Below are positions 18,946 to 28,216 of a DNA stretch of 64,000 nt, piece after piece. How positions within the stretch are numbered: the stretch's first letter is position 1; each line of letters starts with the position of its first letter. Both the position numbers and the translations under genes were made by a program. Below the pieces are notes generated by a model, which did no database searches, had not been told where the DNA came from, and worked only from the letters and a program-made list of their open reading frames with translations. Source of the stretch: Thermoflavifilum aggregans (GTDB lineage: Bacteria > Bacteroidota > Bacteroidia > Chitinophagales > Chitinophagaceae); contig NZ_PGFG01000001.1 in the NCBI RefSeq assembly GCF_002797735.1, positions 1,612,001-1,676,000 on the forward strand, read 5' to 3'.

Positions 18946-19024
18946 ATGACTGCACACCGCCCATAATTATCATTATGGTCGTCATTCCTGTTCTGCCGGT
19001 AATTCGAAATGCACGTGCAATCAT
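18938..19024 (-). CDS. thrL: thr operon leader peptide
   Basis: A 28-codon ORF, ATG at 19022-19024 to TAA at 18938-18940, missed by length-limited callers. Codons 14-21 are ATG ACG ACC ATA ATG ATA ATT ATG (Met-Thr-Thr-Ile-Met-Ile-Ile-Met), all amino acids made from homoserine. Over the whole peptide there are 4 Thr and 6 Ile codons. It precedes thrA by 102 bases and is followed by a strong hairpin with a competing pairing. This is the layout of ribosome-mediated attenuation as in enterobacterial thr leaders. Its start is 27 bases after a candidate -7 box. Confidence 0.68.
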   Translation of the reverse strand: MIARAFRITGRTGMTTIMIIMGGVQSWR

Positions 19025-19051
19025 GGATCAATCAATCTATAAAATCGGGCG

Positions 19052-19075
19052 TAAAGCTAAAGAATATTTATCAAA
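19052..19075 (-). promoter_or_regulatory. Candidate promoter of the thr operon
   Basis: On the minus strand TTTG (19075-19072), 12 bases, then TAGCTTTA (19059-19052), a one-mismatch -7 box. A transcript starting here would include the whole leader peptide. The same TTTG-N12 spacing is seen before gnd and tRNA-Pro. Confidence 0.4.
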
Positions 19076-19206
19076 TCATCATTAAAATTTTATTTTTTCC
19101 AATCAAAATCAAAATTCATTCATAACTAAATCGTTTGCTCACAGAAAAAATATATCCGGAAGAAGGAGTTTATGCTAATTTTACCCGCAACCTAAAACAT
19201 ACCCAT

Positions 19207-21129
19207 ATGCCACAGATTTCACAGTCCGGTAATTTTATTGACACCTTTGAACATGTTGCTGTTGAGATTTTTCCCGATAACAAGGAAGGATCGCGATATG
19301 TAGCGCAGCAGATTGCCAACCTGATCCGGGAAAAAGAAAAAAAAGGCCAGCATTGCGTATTGGGACTGGCCACCGGTTCTTCGCCGCAAAATGTGTATGC
19401 TGAACTGGTACGCATGCATAAACAGGAAGGATTGAGCTTCAAACATGTGATTACTTTTAACCTGGATGAATACTATCCCATTGAACCAGATGCCTTGCAG
19501 AGCTTTCATCGTTACATGTGGGAGCGATTGTTTAAGCATGTGGACATTCTTCCGGAAAATGTGCATATACCGGATGGTACAGTTCCCAAAGACAAAATCA
19601 AGGCTTATTGCCAGCAATACGAAGAACAAATCGAAAAAGCTGGTGGCATTGATCTGCAACTGTTGGGTATCGGACACAACGGCCATATCGGATTTAATGA
19701 GCCCGGTTCCAACATGAATTCTCGTACGCGACTTATTGCCCTGGATCAGGCTACGAGAATAGCCAATTCCTATGAATTTGCCCATATTGCCGAAGTGCCC
19801 CGGCTGGCCATCACCATGGGCATCAGCACCATCCTGAAAGCACGCCGCATTATTCTCATTGCCTGGGGGCAACATAAAGCAGCTATCATCCGCAAGGCAG
19901 TGGAAGGGCACAGCACCGAACAGGTACCTGCATCGTTGCTGCAACAGCATCCCGACTGCACGTTTGTGCTCGACGAACAGGCAGCATCCGAACTTACCCG
20001 CTACAAATCGCCCTGGCTCACGGGCGAATGCGAATGGACTCCCAAGATGATTCGCAAGGCCGTGTGCACCCTCGCACTGGAACTGAACAAGCCTATCCTG
20101 ATGCTTACCGATAACGATTACAATGATCACGGTTTAAGCGATCTGCTGGTGGAGTTTGGCTCGGCGTACGACATCAACCTAATGGTGTTTAATGGCATGA
20201 AAAGCACCATCACCGGCTGGCCGGGCGGGAAACCGGGTGTGCATATCCCTGATCATCCGGAACGCAGCGAACCCGCCAGAAAACGGGTGCTTATTTTTTC
20301 TCCGCACATGGACGATGATATCATTTCCATGGGTGGCACCTTTATCCGCCTGCATGAACAGGGGCACGATGTGCACGTGGCCTATCAGACATCCGGAAAT
20401 ATTGCTGTGAACGATGAATTTGTGCTGAGATTTATTGATTTTGCCGTAGGCTTCGATGAAATTTTTGGGATTGATAAAAGCCGGGCTACGCAGATCATGA
20501 AAGAAGCCCGTGAATTTATTCAGAATAAAAAGCCCAGCCAAATTGATACACCTGAAATCCGCGCCATCAAAGGGCTGATCCGCAAATGCGAAGCCAAGGC
20601 TACCTGTCGTTATGTGGGTATTCCGGAAGAAAATGTTCATTTTCTGGATTTACCTTTTTATGAAACCGGACGCGTTGAAAAGAATCCACCCGGTGAAGAA
20701 GATATCCGCATTACAATGGATATTATCCGGCAGGTGAAGCCCCATCAGATTTATGCCGCCGGTGATCTGGCCGATCCACACGGCACGCATAAGGTGTGTC
20801 TGGATATTATCATTGAAGCTTTAAAACGACTGAAGAATGAGCCTTTCATGGATGATTGCTGGGTATGGCTTTACCGGGGAGCTTGGCAGGAATGGGAAAT
20901 TTATGAAATTGAGATGGCTATTCCGATGAGTCCGGATCAGGTCATTCAGAAACGTCATGGCATTTTCATCCATCAGTCGCAAAAAGACGTGGTTGTGTTT
21001 CAGGGCAATGACCGGCGCGAGTTCTGGCAGCGGGCTGAAGAAAGAAATGCAGCTACTGCCGAGCTCTACGACCGTCTGGGCTTACCCAAATATGCGGCTA
21101 TGGAGGCTTTTGTGCGATATCATTTCTAA
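19207..21129 (+). CDS. nagB: NagB-type glucosamine-6-phosphate deaminase fused to a PIG-L/LmbE domain
   Basis: 640 residues from ATG 19207; a TTG at 19135 would extend it by 24 residues. Residues about 25-290 are a complete glucosamine-6-phosphate deaminase: GLATGSSPQNVY, NLDEYYPI, GIGHNGHIGFNEPGS. E. coli NagB is 266 residues. The C-terminal half from about residue 360 is PIG-L/LmbE deacetylase-like: FSPHMDDDIISMGGTFIRL (usual motif PHPDDE) and ADPHGTHKVC with the later zinc His. The fusion suggests successive deacetylation and deamination of amino sugars, giving fructose-6-phosphate. The fusion is recurrent in Bacteroidota; activity of the second domain is inferred. A membrane dipeptidase follows 10 bases later. 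Confidence 0.88.
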   Translation: MPQISQSGNFIDTFEHVAVEIFPDNKEGSRYVAQQIANLIREKEKKGQHCVLGLATGSSPQNVYAELVRMHKQEGLSFKHVITFNLDEYYPIEPDALQSFHRYMWERLFKHVDILPENVHIPDGTVPKDKIKAYCQQYEEQIEKAGGIDLQLLGIGHNGHIGFNEPGSNMNSRTRLIALDQATRIANSYEFAHIAEVPRLAITMGISTILKARRIILIAWGQHKAAIIRKAVEGHSTEQVPASLLQQHPDCTFVLDEQAASELTRYKSPWLTGECEWTPKMIRKAVCTLALELNKPILMLTDNDYNDHGLSDLLVEFGSAYDINLMVFNGMKSTITGWPGGKPGVHIPDHPERSEPARKRVLIFSPHMDDDIISMGGTFIRLHEQGHDVHVAYQTSGNIAVNDEFVLRFIDFAVGFDEIFGIDKSRATQIMKEAREFIQNKKPSQIDTPEIRAIKGLIRKCEAKATCRYVGIPEENVHFLDLPFYETGRVEKNPPGEEDIRITMDIIRQVKPHQIYAAGDLADPHGTHKVCLDIIIEALKRLKNEPFMDDCWVWLYRGAWQEWEIYEIEMAIPMSPDQVIQKRHGIFIHQSQKDVVVFQGNDRREFWQRAEERNAATAELYDRLGLPKYAAMEAFVRYHF

Positions 21130-21139
21130 AACCACATAC

Positions 21140-22363
21140 ATGCTTTTCAGATTGCTTTTTTGCATCGGCTGTCTGATGCCTGCCCTGGGATTTGCCCAGC
21201 AAGTATCGAAGGTGCGTGAAACGCAATATCCCGAAAACGCCCTGCAGCTGCACCGGCAGGCATTGGTCTTTGATACCCACAACGATGTGATTTCTGAGTT
21301 GACCATGAAGGGTTATGATATTTCCCATCGCCTGTCGGTGGGAAATACGGATCTGGTGCGGCTCAGGGAGGGTGGGGTGGATGCCCAGTTTTTCTCCATC
21401 TGGTGCGATGGTTCATATGGCCCCAGAAAAGCCTTTGCCTGGGCCAATCAGGAAATTGATTCGTTGATGGCTATCATCCACAGAAACCCCGATAAAATTG
21501 CATTGGCCAAATCAGCCCAGGATGTAAGGCGCATTGTGGCTCAGCATAAAATTGCGGCCTTGATAGGTGTGGAGGGCGGGCATATGATTGAAGATCGGCT
21601 TGACTATCTGGATAGCCTGTACAAACGGGGAATGCGATATATGACCCTTACTTGGAACAACAGCACCGATTGGGCTACCTCAGCTGCAGACGAAACCCTG
21701 CATCCCGAAAAGCTCAGTCATAAAGGATTGACAGATTTTGGCCGCCAGGTGGTGAGAAGGATGAATGAGCTGGGCATTATGGTGGATCTGGCTCATGTGG
21801 GCGAGCAAACATTTTACGATGCGCTGGCCGTAACTACCAAACCTGTATTGGTTTCGCACAGCAGTGTGTATGCTCTCGATCCTGTGCCGCGCAACCTGAA
21901 AGACGATCAGATCAGGGCAGTAGCCAAAAACGGAGGTGTAATTTGTGTGAATTTTTATGATGCATTTTTGGATCCCCATTTCAGCCATCGGCTCGATAGC
22001 CTGGTGGATGCGCATCCGCGGCTGCGGGATTCATTGAAACAATTGTATCCGGAAACGATGGACTTTCAGATTCATTTTCTTAAAGCCTTACCTGAAGCGG
22101 CCTATCAGATTAAGCCTCCACTTTCGCTGCTCATCGATCATATTGATTACATCGTAAAACTCGTAGGCGTGGACTACGTGGGGCTGGGTGCTGATTTTGA
22201 TGGGGCCGAAGCCTATCCGCGCGGCATGGATGATGTAACCTGCTATCCGATGATCACAAAAGCTTTGTTACAAAGAGGCTATTCACCTGCCGATATCCGC
22301 AAAATCCTCGGCGAAAACGTCATGCGTGTGCTTCAGGCCAATTCACCCGCGGGCGATAATTGA
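21140..22363 (+). CDS. Membrane dipeptidase, M19 (renal dipeptidase) family
   Basis: 407 residues from ATG 21140; a longer frame from 20957 would run inside the preceding gene. Signal peptide ends at GFAQQ. Binuclear zinc site signatures: [51 protein letters not shown]. It cleaves dipeptides, often including D-amino-acid or peptidoglycan-derived ones, in the periplasm. Its 3' end overlaps the convergent bioB by 31 bases. Confidence 0.93.
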   Translation: MLFRLLFCIGCLMPALGFAQQVSKVRETQYPENALQLHRQALVFDTHNDVISELTMKGYDISHRLSVGNTDLVRLREGGVDAQFFSIWCDGSYGPRKAFAWANQEIDSLMAIIHRNPDKIALAKSAQDVRRIVAQHKIAALIGVEGGHMIEDRLDYLDSLYKRGMRYMTLTWNNSTDWATSAADETLHPEKLSHKGLTDFGRQVVRRMNELGIMVDLAHVGEQTFYDALAVTTKPVLVSHSSVYALDPVPRNLKDDQIRAVAKNGGVICVNFYDAFLDPHFSHRLDSLVDAHPRLRDSLKQLYPETMDFQIHFLKALPEAAYQIKPPLSLLIDHIDYIVKLVGVDYVGLGADFDGAEAYPRGMDDVTCYPMITKALLQRGYSPADIRKILGENVMRVLQANSPAGDN

Positions 22364-23340
22364 TCCTTGAATGCGGGTCTGGGCTTTAGTCCCAGCAGTT
22401 CAAACAAGACCTTATCGGCATCTACACCCGGATTGGGTGTGGTCAGCAATTTTTCTCCGGAGAAAATGGAATTGGCACCAGCCAGAAAACAAAGAGCCTG
22501 TTCTGCTGGGCTGTACTGCAACCTACCTGCACTCAGCCTGACCATCGATTTTGGCATCAGAATACGGGCAGTGGCAATCATGCGCACCATATCCCAGATC
22601 TCAACAGGAGGCTGATTTTCGAGAGGAGTGCCTTCTATCGCTACCAATGCATTAATGGGCACTGATTCCGGATGTTCCGGCATGTTGGCAAGCGTTTGCA
22701 GGAGTTCAATGCGATCAGCATCAGATTCACCCAGGCCGATGATGCCACCACAGCATACGCTTACACCCGCTTTTCGCACGTTTTCCAGCGTGCGAAGCCT
22801 GTCATCATACGTGCGGGTGTGAATAATTTCACCATAATATGATGCAGAGGTGTCCAGATTATGGTTATAGGCATACAACCCTGCCTGCTGCAGACGCATG
22901 GCTTGTTCTTCGGTAAGCATACCCAGGGTGCAACACACTTCCAGACCCATTTCGCGGATTTCATGGATCATATCCAGCACCCGGTCAAAATCCCGGTTAT
23001 TGCGTACTTCCCGCCAGGCAGCACCCATGCAGAAACGGGTAGATCCGTTTTCCTTTGCTTTCCGGGCTGCTTCCAGCACCTCTTCCTTATGCATCAGCGG
23101 CTGTGGTTTTACTGCGGTGTGATGATGCACGGATTGGGAGCAATAGGCACAATCTTCGGGACATCCACCGGTTTTGATGGAAAGCAGGGTGCACACCTGC
23201 ACTTCGCCTGGTGTATGGAATTGCCGATGAATGGAAGCAGCCTGAAAAATCAAATCCAGCAAGGGCTGATGATAAATGGCTTCAATCTCTTCCCTTGTCC
23301 AGTCGTGTCGGATAGAAGGATGGATGGAGTTGCTCATCAT
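22333..23340 (-). CDS. bioB: Biotin synthase
   Basis: 335 residues. Radical SAM enzyme inserting sulfur into dethiobiotin. The CxxxCxxC cluster is in [17 protein letters not shown]; the second cluster region ([10 protein letters not shown], with the later Arg/Cys set) is conserved. No other biotin gene is adjacent. The upstream M42 peptidase is on the opposite side in the same direction with a 26-base gap after bioB's start, so bioB would be the second gene of an M42-bioB transcript. Confidence 0.96.
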   Translation of the reverse strand: MMSNSIHPSIRHDWTREEIEAIYHQPLLDLIFQAASIHRQFHTPGEVQVCTLLSIKTGGCPEDCAYCSQSVHHHTAVKPQPLMHKEEVLEAARKAKENGSTRFCMGAAWREVRNNRDFDRVLDMIHEIREMGLEVCCTLGMLTEEQAMRLQQAGLYAYNHNLDTSASYYGEIIHTRTYDDRLRTLENVRKAGVSVCCGGIIGLGESDADRIELLQTLANMPEHPESVPINALVAIEGTPLENQPPVEIWDMVRMIATARILMPKSMVRLSAGRLQYSPAEQALCFLAGANSIFSGEKLLTTPNPGVDADKVLFELLGLKPRPAFKDQLSPAGELA

Positions 23341-23366
23341 GAATTATTTTAAAATAAAAAGGTTGG

Positions 23367-24485
23367 TTAAAAGTATCTGAAATTCATATCAGGCTTGATT
23401 CGCAACAAGCTGTGATAGATAAGCTGAATGGTATGTTCAATATCTTTTTTGCTGACCATTTCCACCGTGGTATGCATGTAGCGCAATGGCAACGAGATTA
23501 ATGCAGAAGGCGTACCGTCATTGGCATAAGCAAAAGCATCGGTGTCGGTCCCGGTGCTGCGGCTTACAGCAGCTAGCTGATAGGGGATATCTTCCTTTTT
23601 GGCGGTATCGATGATCAGATCCCGCAGAATGTGATGCACCGCAGGGCCATAGGTGATCACGGGCCCTTTGCCGGATGAGACATCTCCTTCGAGGTTTTTA
23701 TTAATCATCGGCGTGGTGGTATCGTGAGTTACATCGGTAATGATGGCTGCATGAGGCTTGATGCGTCTGGCCATCATTTCTGCGCCCCGCAGTCCCACTT
23801 CTTCTTGAACGGCATTGACAATATACAGGGCAAAAGGAATCTGCCCGTCAGCAGGAGGGTTCTCCGATAACCAGCGGGCCACTTCTGCAATCATGAATCC
23901 ACCCACCCGATTATCGAGTGCGCGGCCCACAATATGATTATAAGCCAGTTCATCATAGCTGTCTTCAAATGTCACCACACAACCCACATGCACACCCAGC
24001 TCTTCAACTTCTTTCCTGCTTCGGGCTCCGCAATCCAAGAAAATATTTTCCACCTTGGGCTGCGGGTCTTTGTTATCATTGCTGCGCATGCGTGTATGAA
24101 TGGCCGGCCAGCCAAATACGGCTTTCACGATCCCTTTTTCGGTGTGAATATGTACCCGTTTAGAAGGCGCAATCTGCTGGTCTGAGCCACCATTGCGAAT
24201 CACATAAATCAATCCCTCGGGTGTGATATAATTCACAAACCACGAGATTTCATCGGCATGGGCTTCAATAACCACCTTGAATTTTGCATCCGGATTGATA
24301 ATGGCAGCCACGCTCCCGTAGGGATCCACCAGATAATCATCTACATAAGGCTTTACATACTCCAGCCAGAGTTTCTGTCCTTCTTTTTCAAATCCTGTAG
24401 GCGATGGATTGTTCAAGTACTGTTTCAGGAAATCCCAATGTACCTGAAAACTATTCTTCCGTTTTTCTTTTTTATGCTTGGCCAT
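23367..24485 (-). CDS. M42-family aminopeptidase (glutamyl aminopeptidase / endoglucanase-like)
   Basis: 372 residues from ATG 24485, chosen because a -7 box (TATCTTGC) lies just upstream and the longer frame to 24548 has no promoter room. Metal-binding motifs: EAHADEISWFV, DNRVGGFM, AVQEEVGLRGAEM, ITDVTHD, and a C-terminal RYMHTTVEMVSKKDIEHT. It is a cytoplasmic cobalt- or zinc-dependent tetrahedral aminopeptidase. Older annotations call it endoglucanase M, which is probably incorrect. Confidence 0.92.
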   Translation of the reverse strand: MAKHKKEKRKNSFQVHWDFLKQYLNNPSPTGFEKEGQKLWLEYVKPYVDDYLVDPYGSVAAIINPDAKFKVVIEAHADEISWFVNYITPEGLIYVIRNGGSDQQIAPSKRVHIHTEKGIVKAVFGWPAIHTRMRSNDNKDPQPKVENIFLDCGARSRKEVEELGVHVGCVVTFEDSYDELAYNHIVGRALDNRVGGFMIAEVARWLSENPPADGQIPFALYIVNAVQEEVGLRGAEMMARRIKPHAAIITDVTHDTTTPMINKNLEGDVSSGKGPVITYGPAVHHILRDLIIDTAKKEDIPYQLAAVSRSTGTDTDAFAYANDGTPSALISLPLRYMHTTVEMVSKKDIEHTIQLIYHSLLRIKPDMNFRYF

Positions 24486-24516
24486 GCTGTATTTTTTTCG
24501 GTTTTGCAGGCTGTAT

Positions 24517-24524
24517 GCAAGATA
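24517..24524 (-). promoter_or_regulatory. Candidate -7 box of the M42 peptidase gene
   Basis: TATCTTGC on the minus strand, 31 bases before ATG 24485; identical to the box before the FKBP and phosphosugar mutase genes. No clear TTTG at -33. Confidence 0.4.
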
Positions 24525-24654
24525 CGGGTTGATAATCGGAATTGCCATATTTTCTCAACCCGTCTGTTGTTCAGGATGCAGTTTGTTTTACCACATGGAT
24601 CCTAAACTACGCTTCAAAGATAATGCAAAGAGGTCAATCAATCAGCCAATCTTC

Positions 24655-25539
24655 TTATCCGGAGATTTGCGTAAACCAGATGCTGAGCGCCACCAGCAAG
24701 GCCTGCAGAATCATCATGCCATCCACACCCAGCAGATAAACCATATCGTGCCGATGCTTCCTGGCATAATCTATTACCCAATAGGTGGCCAGTGCTGAAA
24801 TAATCATGGCTGCCAACGGCAGAGGCTCTGGCATCTCAAACATATTCCAAACGGATAATGCCACAAAGAGGATCAGCAACAGATCAATCAGCAGATAAGC
24901 ATTTTTAACTCCTATGCTTACAGGTAATGTACGAATACCATCCCGCGCATCTACCGGCACATCGCGGATATCAAAAGCCAGACAAAGCACAAATAAAAAT
25001 ATCATTCTCCTGAAAAATACCAGCCAAAAGGCCTTATCGATATCATGCAGGTGAATGACAGGAAACCATACCGTAACCAGCGTCCATACCAGACTTAAGG
25101 TGATGATTTTCAACAAACCAAAATCCTTAATTCTTTTTCGTTTCCGAAAAGGCAGCACAGGTAATGAATACATCGCTGAAATAATGCCAATGCACAACAG
25201 AGCCAGATAATGTTTCAAGGTTAAAAATTTCAGGCTTATCAGTATACCCGCCACACCCAAAACAATAAATAACAGATGAATTCGTTTATGTACAAGAGAC
25301 CAGGCAAACCGCGCTGAATGCACATTGGCTGTTGTTTTCACATAATAATGCATGTTGTATTGAAACAACGTGGCTGAAAAGATAAATAGGTAAAAGAAAA
25401 AATGATTCAACGGAAGATGCAGCAGCCAGTTGGTTTCCATGCTCATGCTCACGGCACAAAGGCTGATGAATATAGATCCATATATGATTAGTTCACCTGC
25501 ATATCTGAAATATTTCTCGATGGATAGCCGCGTATTCAT
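24655..25539 (-). CDS. UbiA-like prenyltransferase-family membrane protein
   Basis: 294 residues from ATG 25539 (a TTG at 25581 also opens the frame). About eight hydrophobic helices. The second Asp-rich motif of the UbiA superfamily is present as FDIRDVPVDARDGIRTLPVS. The first motif (usual N/DxxxDxxxD) is not; the equivalent loop reads FQYNMHYYV, with no acidic residue. Function is therefore uncertain: UbiA-fold members make menaquinone, heme and carotenoid derivatives, but one missing Asp motif argues against a standard prenyl diphosphate site. Divergent from the lactonase gene. Confidence 0.65.
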   Translation of the reverse strand: MNTRLSIEKYFRYAGELIIYGSIFISLCAVSMSMETNWLLHLPLNHFFFYLFIFSATLFQYNMHYYVKTTANVHSARFAWSLVHKRIHLLFIVLGVAGILISLKFLTLKHYLALLCIGIISAMYSLPVLPFRKRKRIKDFGLLKIITLSLVWTLVTVWFPVIHLHDIDKAFWLVFFRRMIFLFVLCLAFDIRDVPVDARDGIRTLPVSIGVKNAYLLIDLLLILFVALSVWNMFEMPEPLPLAAMIISALATYWVIDYARKHRHDMVYLLGVDGMMILQALLVALSIWFTQISG

Positions 25540-25597
25540 GCCAACTAAGATAATTGCTTTTCTTTTCCTGCTGTTAGGCAAATAAATCGATCATGAT

Positions 25598-25629
25598 TTT
25601 GGACATATCAAATAAATTACTGTATTTTG
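25598..25629 (+). promoter_or_regulatory. Weak candidate promoter of the lactonase gene
   Basis: TTTG at 25598-25601, then 21 bases, then TATTTTG (one base shorter than TAnnTTTG) at 25623-25629. The ATG at 25651 is 21 bases further. Confidence 0.3.
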
Positions 25630-25650
25630 TATAAGGAAAATCATCCATCA

Positions 25651-26814
25651 ATGTTAACCAATCCATCCATAGGTTCTTTGCGGCGGCTTATGGTTTTTCT
25701 GCTGGCAACTTTTCTCCTTTTCCTTGCCTGGCCATCCGAAGCTCAAACCCATCATCACACCGATTTATTGTTTGTTGGCACTTATTGCCCGGCTGACAGC
25801 CAGGGTATTTTCGTATATGCCTTCGATTCCCAAACCGGCAAGGAGCATTTGCTCAATGCAGTTTCAGGCATTGAGAATCCATCGTTTCTTACACTTTCAC
25901 CGGATCATCGTTTTCTGTATGCTGTGAGTGAAACCCATGGCGCCAACGGAGGACATGTTTTTGCTTACCGATGGGATGCACAACAAGCCAAGCTGCATTT
26001 GCTGAATCAACAACCTTCCGGCGGGAAAGACCCGTGTCATCTCACCACGGATCATACGGGAAAATGGCTGCTGGTGGCCAATTATACGAGTGGAAGCATT
26101 GCTGTATTACCTATCCGGCCGGATGGGAGTTTGGGCGCACCCGTACAGGTCATTCAACATCAGGGGCATGGCCCTAATCCGCAGCGGCAGGAAGGTCCGC
26201 ATGTACATTTTGTAAACGTTACACCCGACAACCGGTTTGTACTGGTATCTGATTTGGGATTGGATAAAGTATTTATCTATCGTTTTGATGCCCGCACAGG
26301 TAAGCTTACGCCTGCGCCTCAACCTTATGTACAGGTTGATCCTGATGCAGGGCCGCGTCATCAGGCTTTTTCGTCAGATTATCGTTTTCTCTATCTCATT
26401 CAGGAAATGGGATGGAAAATCACGGCATTTCAATATCACGAAGGTCAACTAAAAGCTATTCAAACGGTTTCCACAGTGGAACCTGATTTTCACGGATCGA
26501 ACACGGCAGCAGATATTCATCTTTCGCCGGATGGTCGGTTTTTATATGCCAGTAACCGGGGCGTATTAAACGATATCGTTATTTTTGCAGTCTATCCATC
26601 AACGGGTGAGTTGAAAAAAATAGACCAGGTAGCAAGTGGGGGTAAAACACCCAGAAATTTTGTGATCAGCCCGGACGGCCGTTGGTTGCTTGTTGGGCAT
26701 CAGGATGCTGATCAGATCGTATTGTTTCGCAGAAATACAGAAAACGGTATGCTCACCCGCGCTGGAGCATGGTATCGTCCGCGGGCTGTATGCCTGAAGA
26801 TGCTGGAAGAATAG
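25651..26814 (+). CDS. Lactonase-family beta-propeller protein (YbhE-type 6-phosphogluconolactonase-like)
   Basis: 387 residues from ATG 25651; the frame can be extended to a TTG at 25627. Signal peptide (FLLATFLLFLAWPSEAQ) indicates export, unlike cytoplasmic E. coli Pgl. Repeated propeller blades carry LSPDHRFLYAVSE, TPDNRFVLVSDLG, LSPDGRFLYASNR, ISPDGRWLLVG. Family members hydrolyse 6-phosphogluconolactone or related lactones; the exported form probably acts on sugar lactones outside the cytoplasm. The DevB-type Pgl that fits the pentose phosphate operon is elsewhere in the window (53200-53952). Confidence 0.85.
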   Translation: MLTNPSIGSLRRLMVFLLATFLLFLAWPSEAQTHHHTDLLFVGTYCPADSQGIFVYAFDSQTGKEHLLNAVSGIENPSFLTLSPDHRFLYAVSETHGANGGHVFAYRWDAQQAKLHLLNQQPSGGKDPCHLTTDHTGKWLLVANYTSGSIAVLPIRPDGSLGAPVQVIQHQGHGPNPQRQEGPHVHFVNVTPDNRFVLVSDLGLDKVFIYRFDARTGKLTPAPQPYVQVDPDAGPRHQAFSSDYRFLYLIQEMGWKITAFQYHEGQLKAIQTVSTVEPDFHGSNTAADIHLSPDGRFLYASNRGVLNDIVIFAVYPSTGELKKIDQVASGGKTPRNFVISPDGRWLLVGHQDADQIVLFRRNTENGMLTRAGAWYRPRAVCLKMLEE

Positions 26815-26845
26815 TGCAAAGATTTATCATTTGCCTATTTTAAGT

Positions 26846-26919
26846 AGCCACCTGTACAAGTAAAGCCAAATTAAAAGGGTAAAAACACACATACTGTGCG
26901 CAGGTGGCTTTTTATTTTG
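26846..26919 (+). terminator. Candidate long-loop terminator after the lactonase gene
   Basis: AGCCACCTG (26846-26854) pairs perfectly with CAGGTGGCT (26901-26909), followed by TTTTATTTT. The 46-base loop contains a small CACA/TGTG hairpin. The loop is unusually long for a simple terminator. Confidence 0.55.
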
Positions 26920-27002
26920 GAAAAAAATTTGCTTGTAGAAATTATGTTACAACATCCAATGAAAAATAACCTGGAACATATTCATCACATAAATGAAAAT
27001 TT

Positions 27003-28178
27003 ATGATGACCCAGTGGTACTTTTTAGGTGGCCTGATTACAGCCGGGCTTGTTACTTTCCTCAGCATTCCCGTCATTATGCGGGTTTGTTATGGATTGAA
27101 CCTGCTGGATATGCCGGGCGGCAGAAAAATTCATAAATGCAAAACACCCACCCTAGGCGGAGTGGCCGTTTATATAAGTTTTTTCTTTTCGATGCTTGCC
27201 TGGTCTGATTTTCGCCTTTCCATGTCTCTTCAATATTTTCTATTGGGATTATCCGTTCTATTTTTTGTGGGTTTAAAAGATGATGTGGTGCCGATGAGTC
27301 CGGTGAAAAAACTGGGTGGACAGGTGATTGGTGCCTTTCTGCTGGTAGTGCTGGCAGGATTTAAGATTCAGGATTTGCATGGATTGTTTGGCATTCATCA
27401 TCTGATATCTCCTGCCAGTGAATTGGTTAGTATGTTTCTGGTTGTTGCTACCATCAATGCCTTTAACCTGATTGACGGAATTGATGGCCTGGCCGGAGGC
27501 ATCGCATTGATTGTAGCCCTCACCTATGGAGCTATCTTCTGGGCAAAAGGATTGCAAAACATGCATATTGCGGCTTTTATACTAAGTGGTGCGTTAATCG
27601 GCTTTCTGTATTACAATGCTTATCCGGCAAAGATTTTTATGGGTGATACCGGATCCATGACTATCGGATATATTGTGGCTGCTTTTACACTTAGGTTTTT
27701 AAATTGCGAATTGGATTTACCCGGCGGCGAAACCTTTCAGCCTAATCCTGCCATCGTCGCAGCTATTCTGATTATTCCATTTTTCGACACCCTGCGGGTA
27801 ATCATCTTCCGGCTCCTGCACAAAGCATCACCTTTTAAGGCTGATCGCAACCATATTCATCATATTTTGCTGGATTGCGGAATGAATCATTTTCAGGCAT
27901 CGGTTGTGCTGTATGTCGTTAACGGATTGTTTATCGGGCTGGCTTATCTGTTGCGCAATACAAATCCAAACATATTGATGGCCGTGATTGTTATCCTGGC
28001 AGCTGTTCTTACTTCTGTTGCTGTGTATATGCGCAACCTGCGAACATTTTCTTCCCTGCTGGTTCCACCCACACAACTCTCAACAGTGCCAGATAAAAAT
28101 TTGCCAGCCATGAATGGTTATGTTCCTTCCGGAATTCTTGAAAGTATTCCTGTTGAAGAATCGGTAAAAAACACTTGA
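27003..28178 (+). CDS. MraY/WecA-family undecaprenyl-phosphate sugar-1-phosphate transferase
   Basis: 391 residues, about ten hydrophobic helices. Family motifs: HKCKTPTLGGVAVYISF, GLKDDVVPMSP (Asp pair), NAFNLIDGIDGLAGG, MGDTGSMTIGY and the DRNHIHHILLDCG loop. The substrate loop resembles WecA/TagO (UDP-GlcNAc type) rather than MraY, so it likely starts a lipid-linked O-antigen, capsule or exopolysaccharide. A second ATG at 27006 is equally possible. The following CpsB/YwqE-type phosphatase supports a surface-polysaccharide role. Confidence 0.9.
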   Translation: MMTQWYFLGGLITAGLVTFLSIPVIMRVCYGLNLLDMPGGRKIHKCKTPTLGGVAVYISFFFSMLAWSDFRLSMSLQYFLLGLSVLFFVGLKDDVVPMSPVKKLGGQVIGAFLLVVLAGFKIQDLHGLFGIHHLISPASELVSMFLVVATINAFNLIDGIDGLAGGIALIVALTYGAIFWAKGLQNMHIAAFILSGALIGFLYYNAYPAKIFMGDTGSMTIGYIVAAFTLRFLNCELDLPGGETFQPNPAIVAAILIIPFFDTLRVIIFRLLHKASPFKADRNHIHHILLDCGMNHFQASVVLYVVNGLFIGLAYLLRNTNPNILMAVIVILAAVLTSVAVYMRNLRTFSSLLVPPTQLSTVPDKNLPAMNGYVPSGILESIPVEESVKNT

Positions 28179-28216
28179 TGTGATGATTTCCTGTTGCAGA
28201 ACGAAGATCAGCAGGC

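Noticed and set aside
20957-21139. Longer start for the M19 dipeptidase
   Set aside because: The extension lies inside the preceding NagB/PIG-L gene; the signal peptide begins at ATG 21140.
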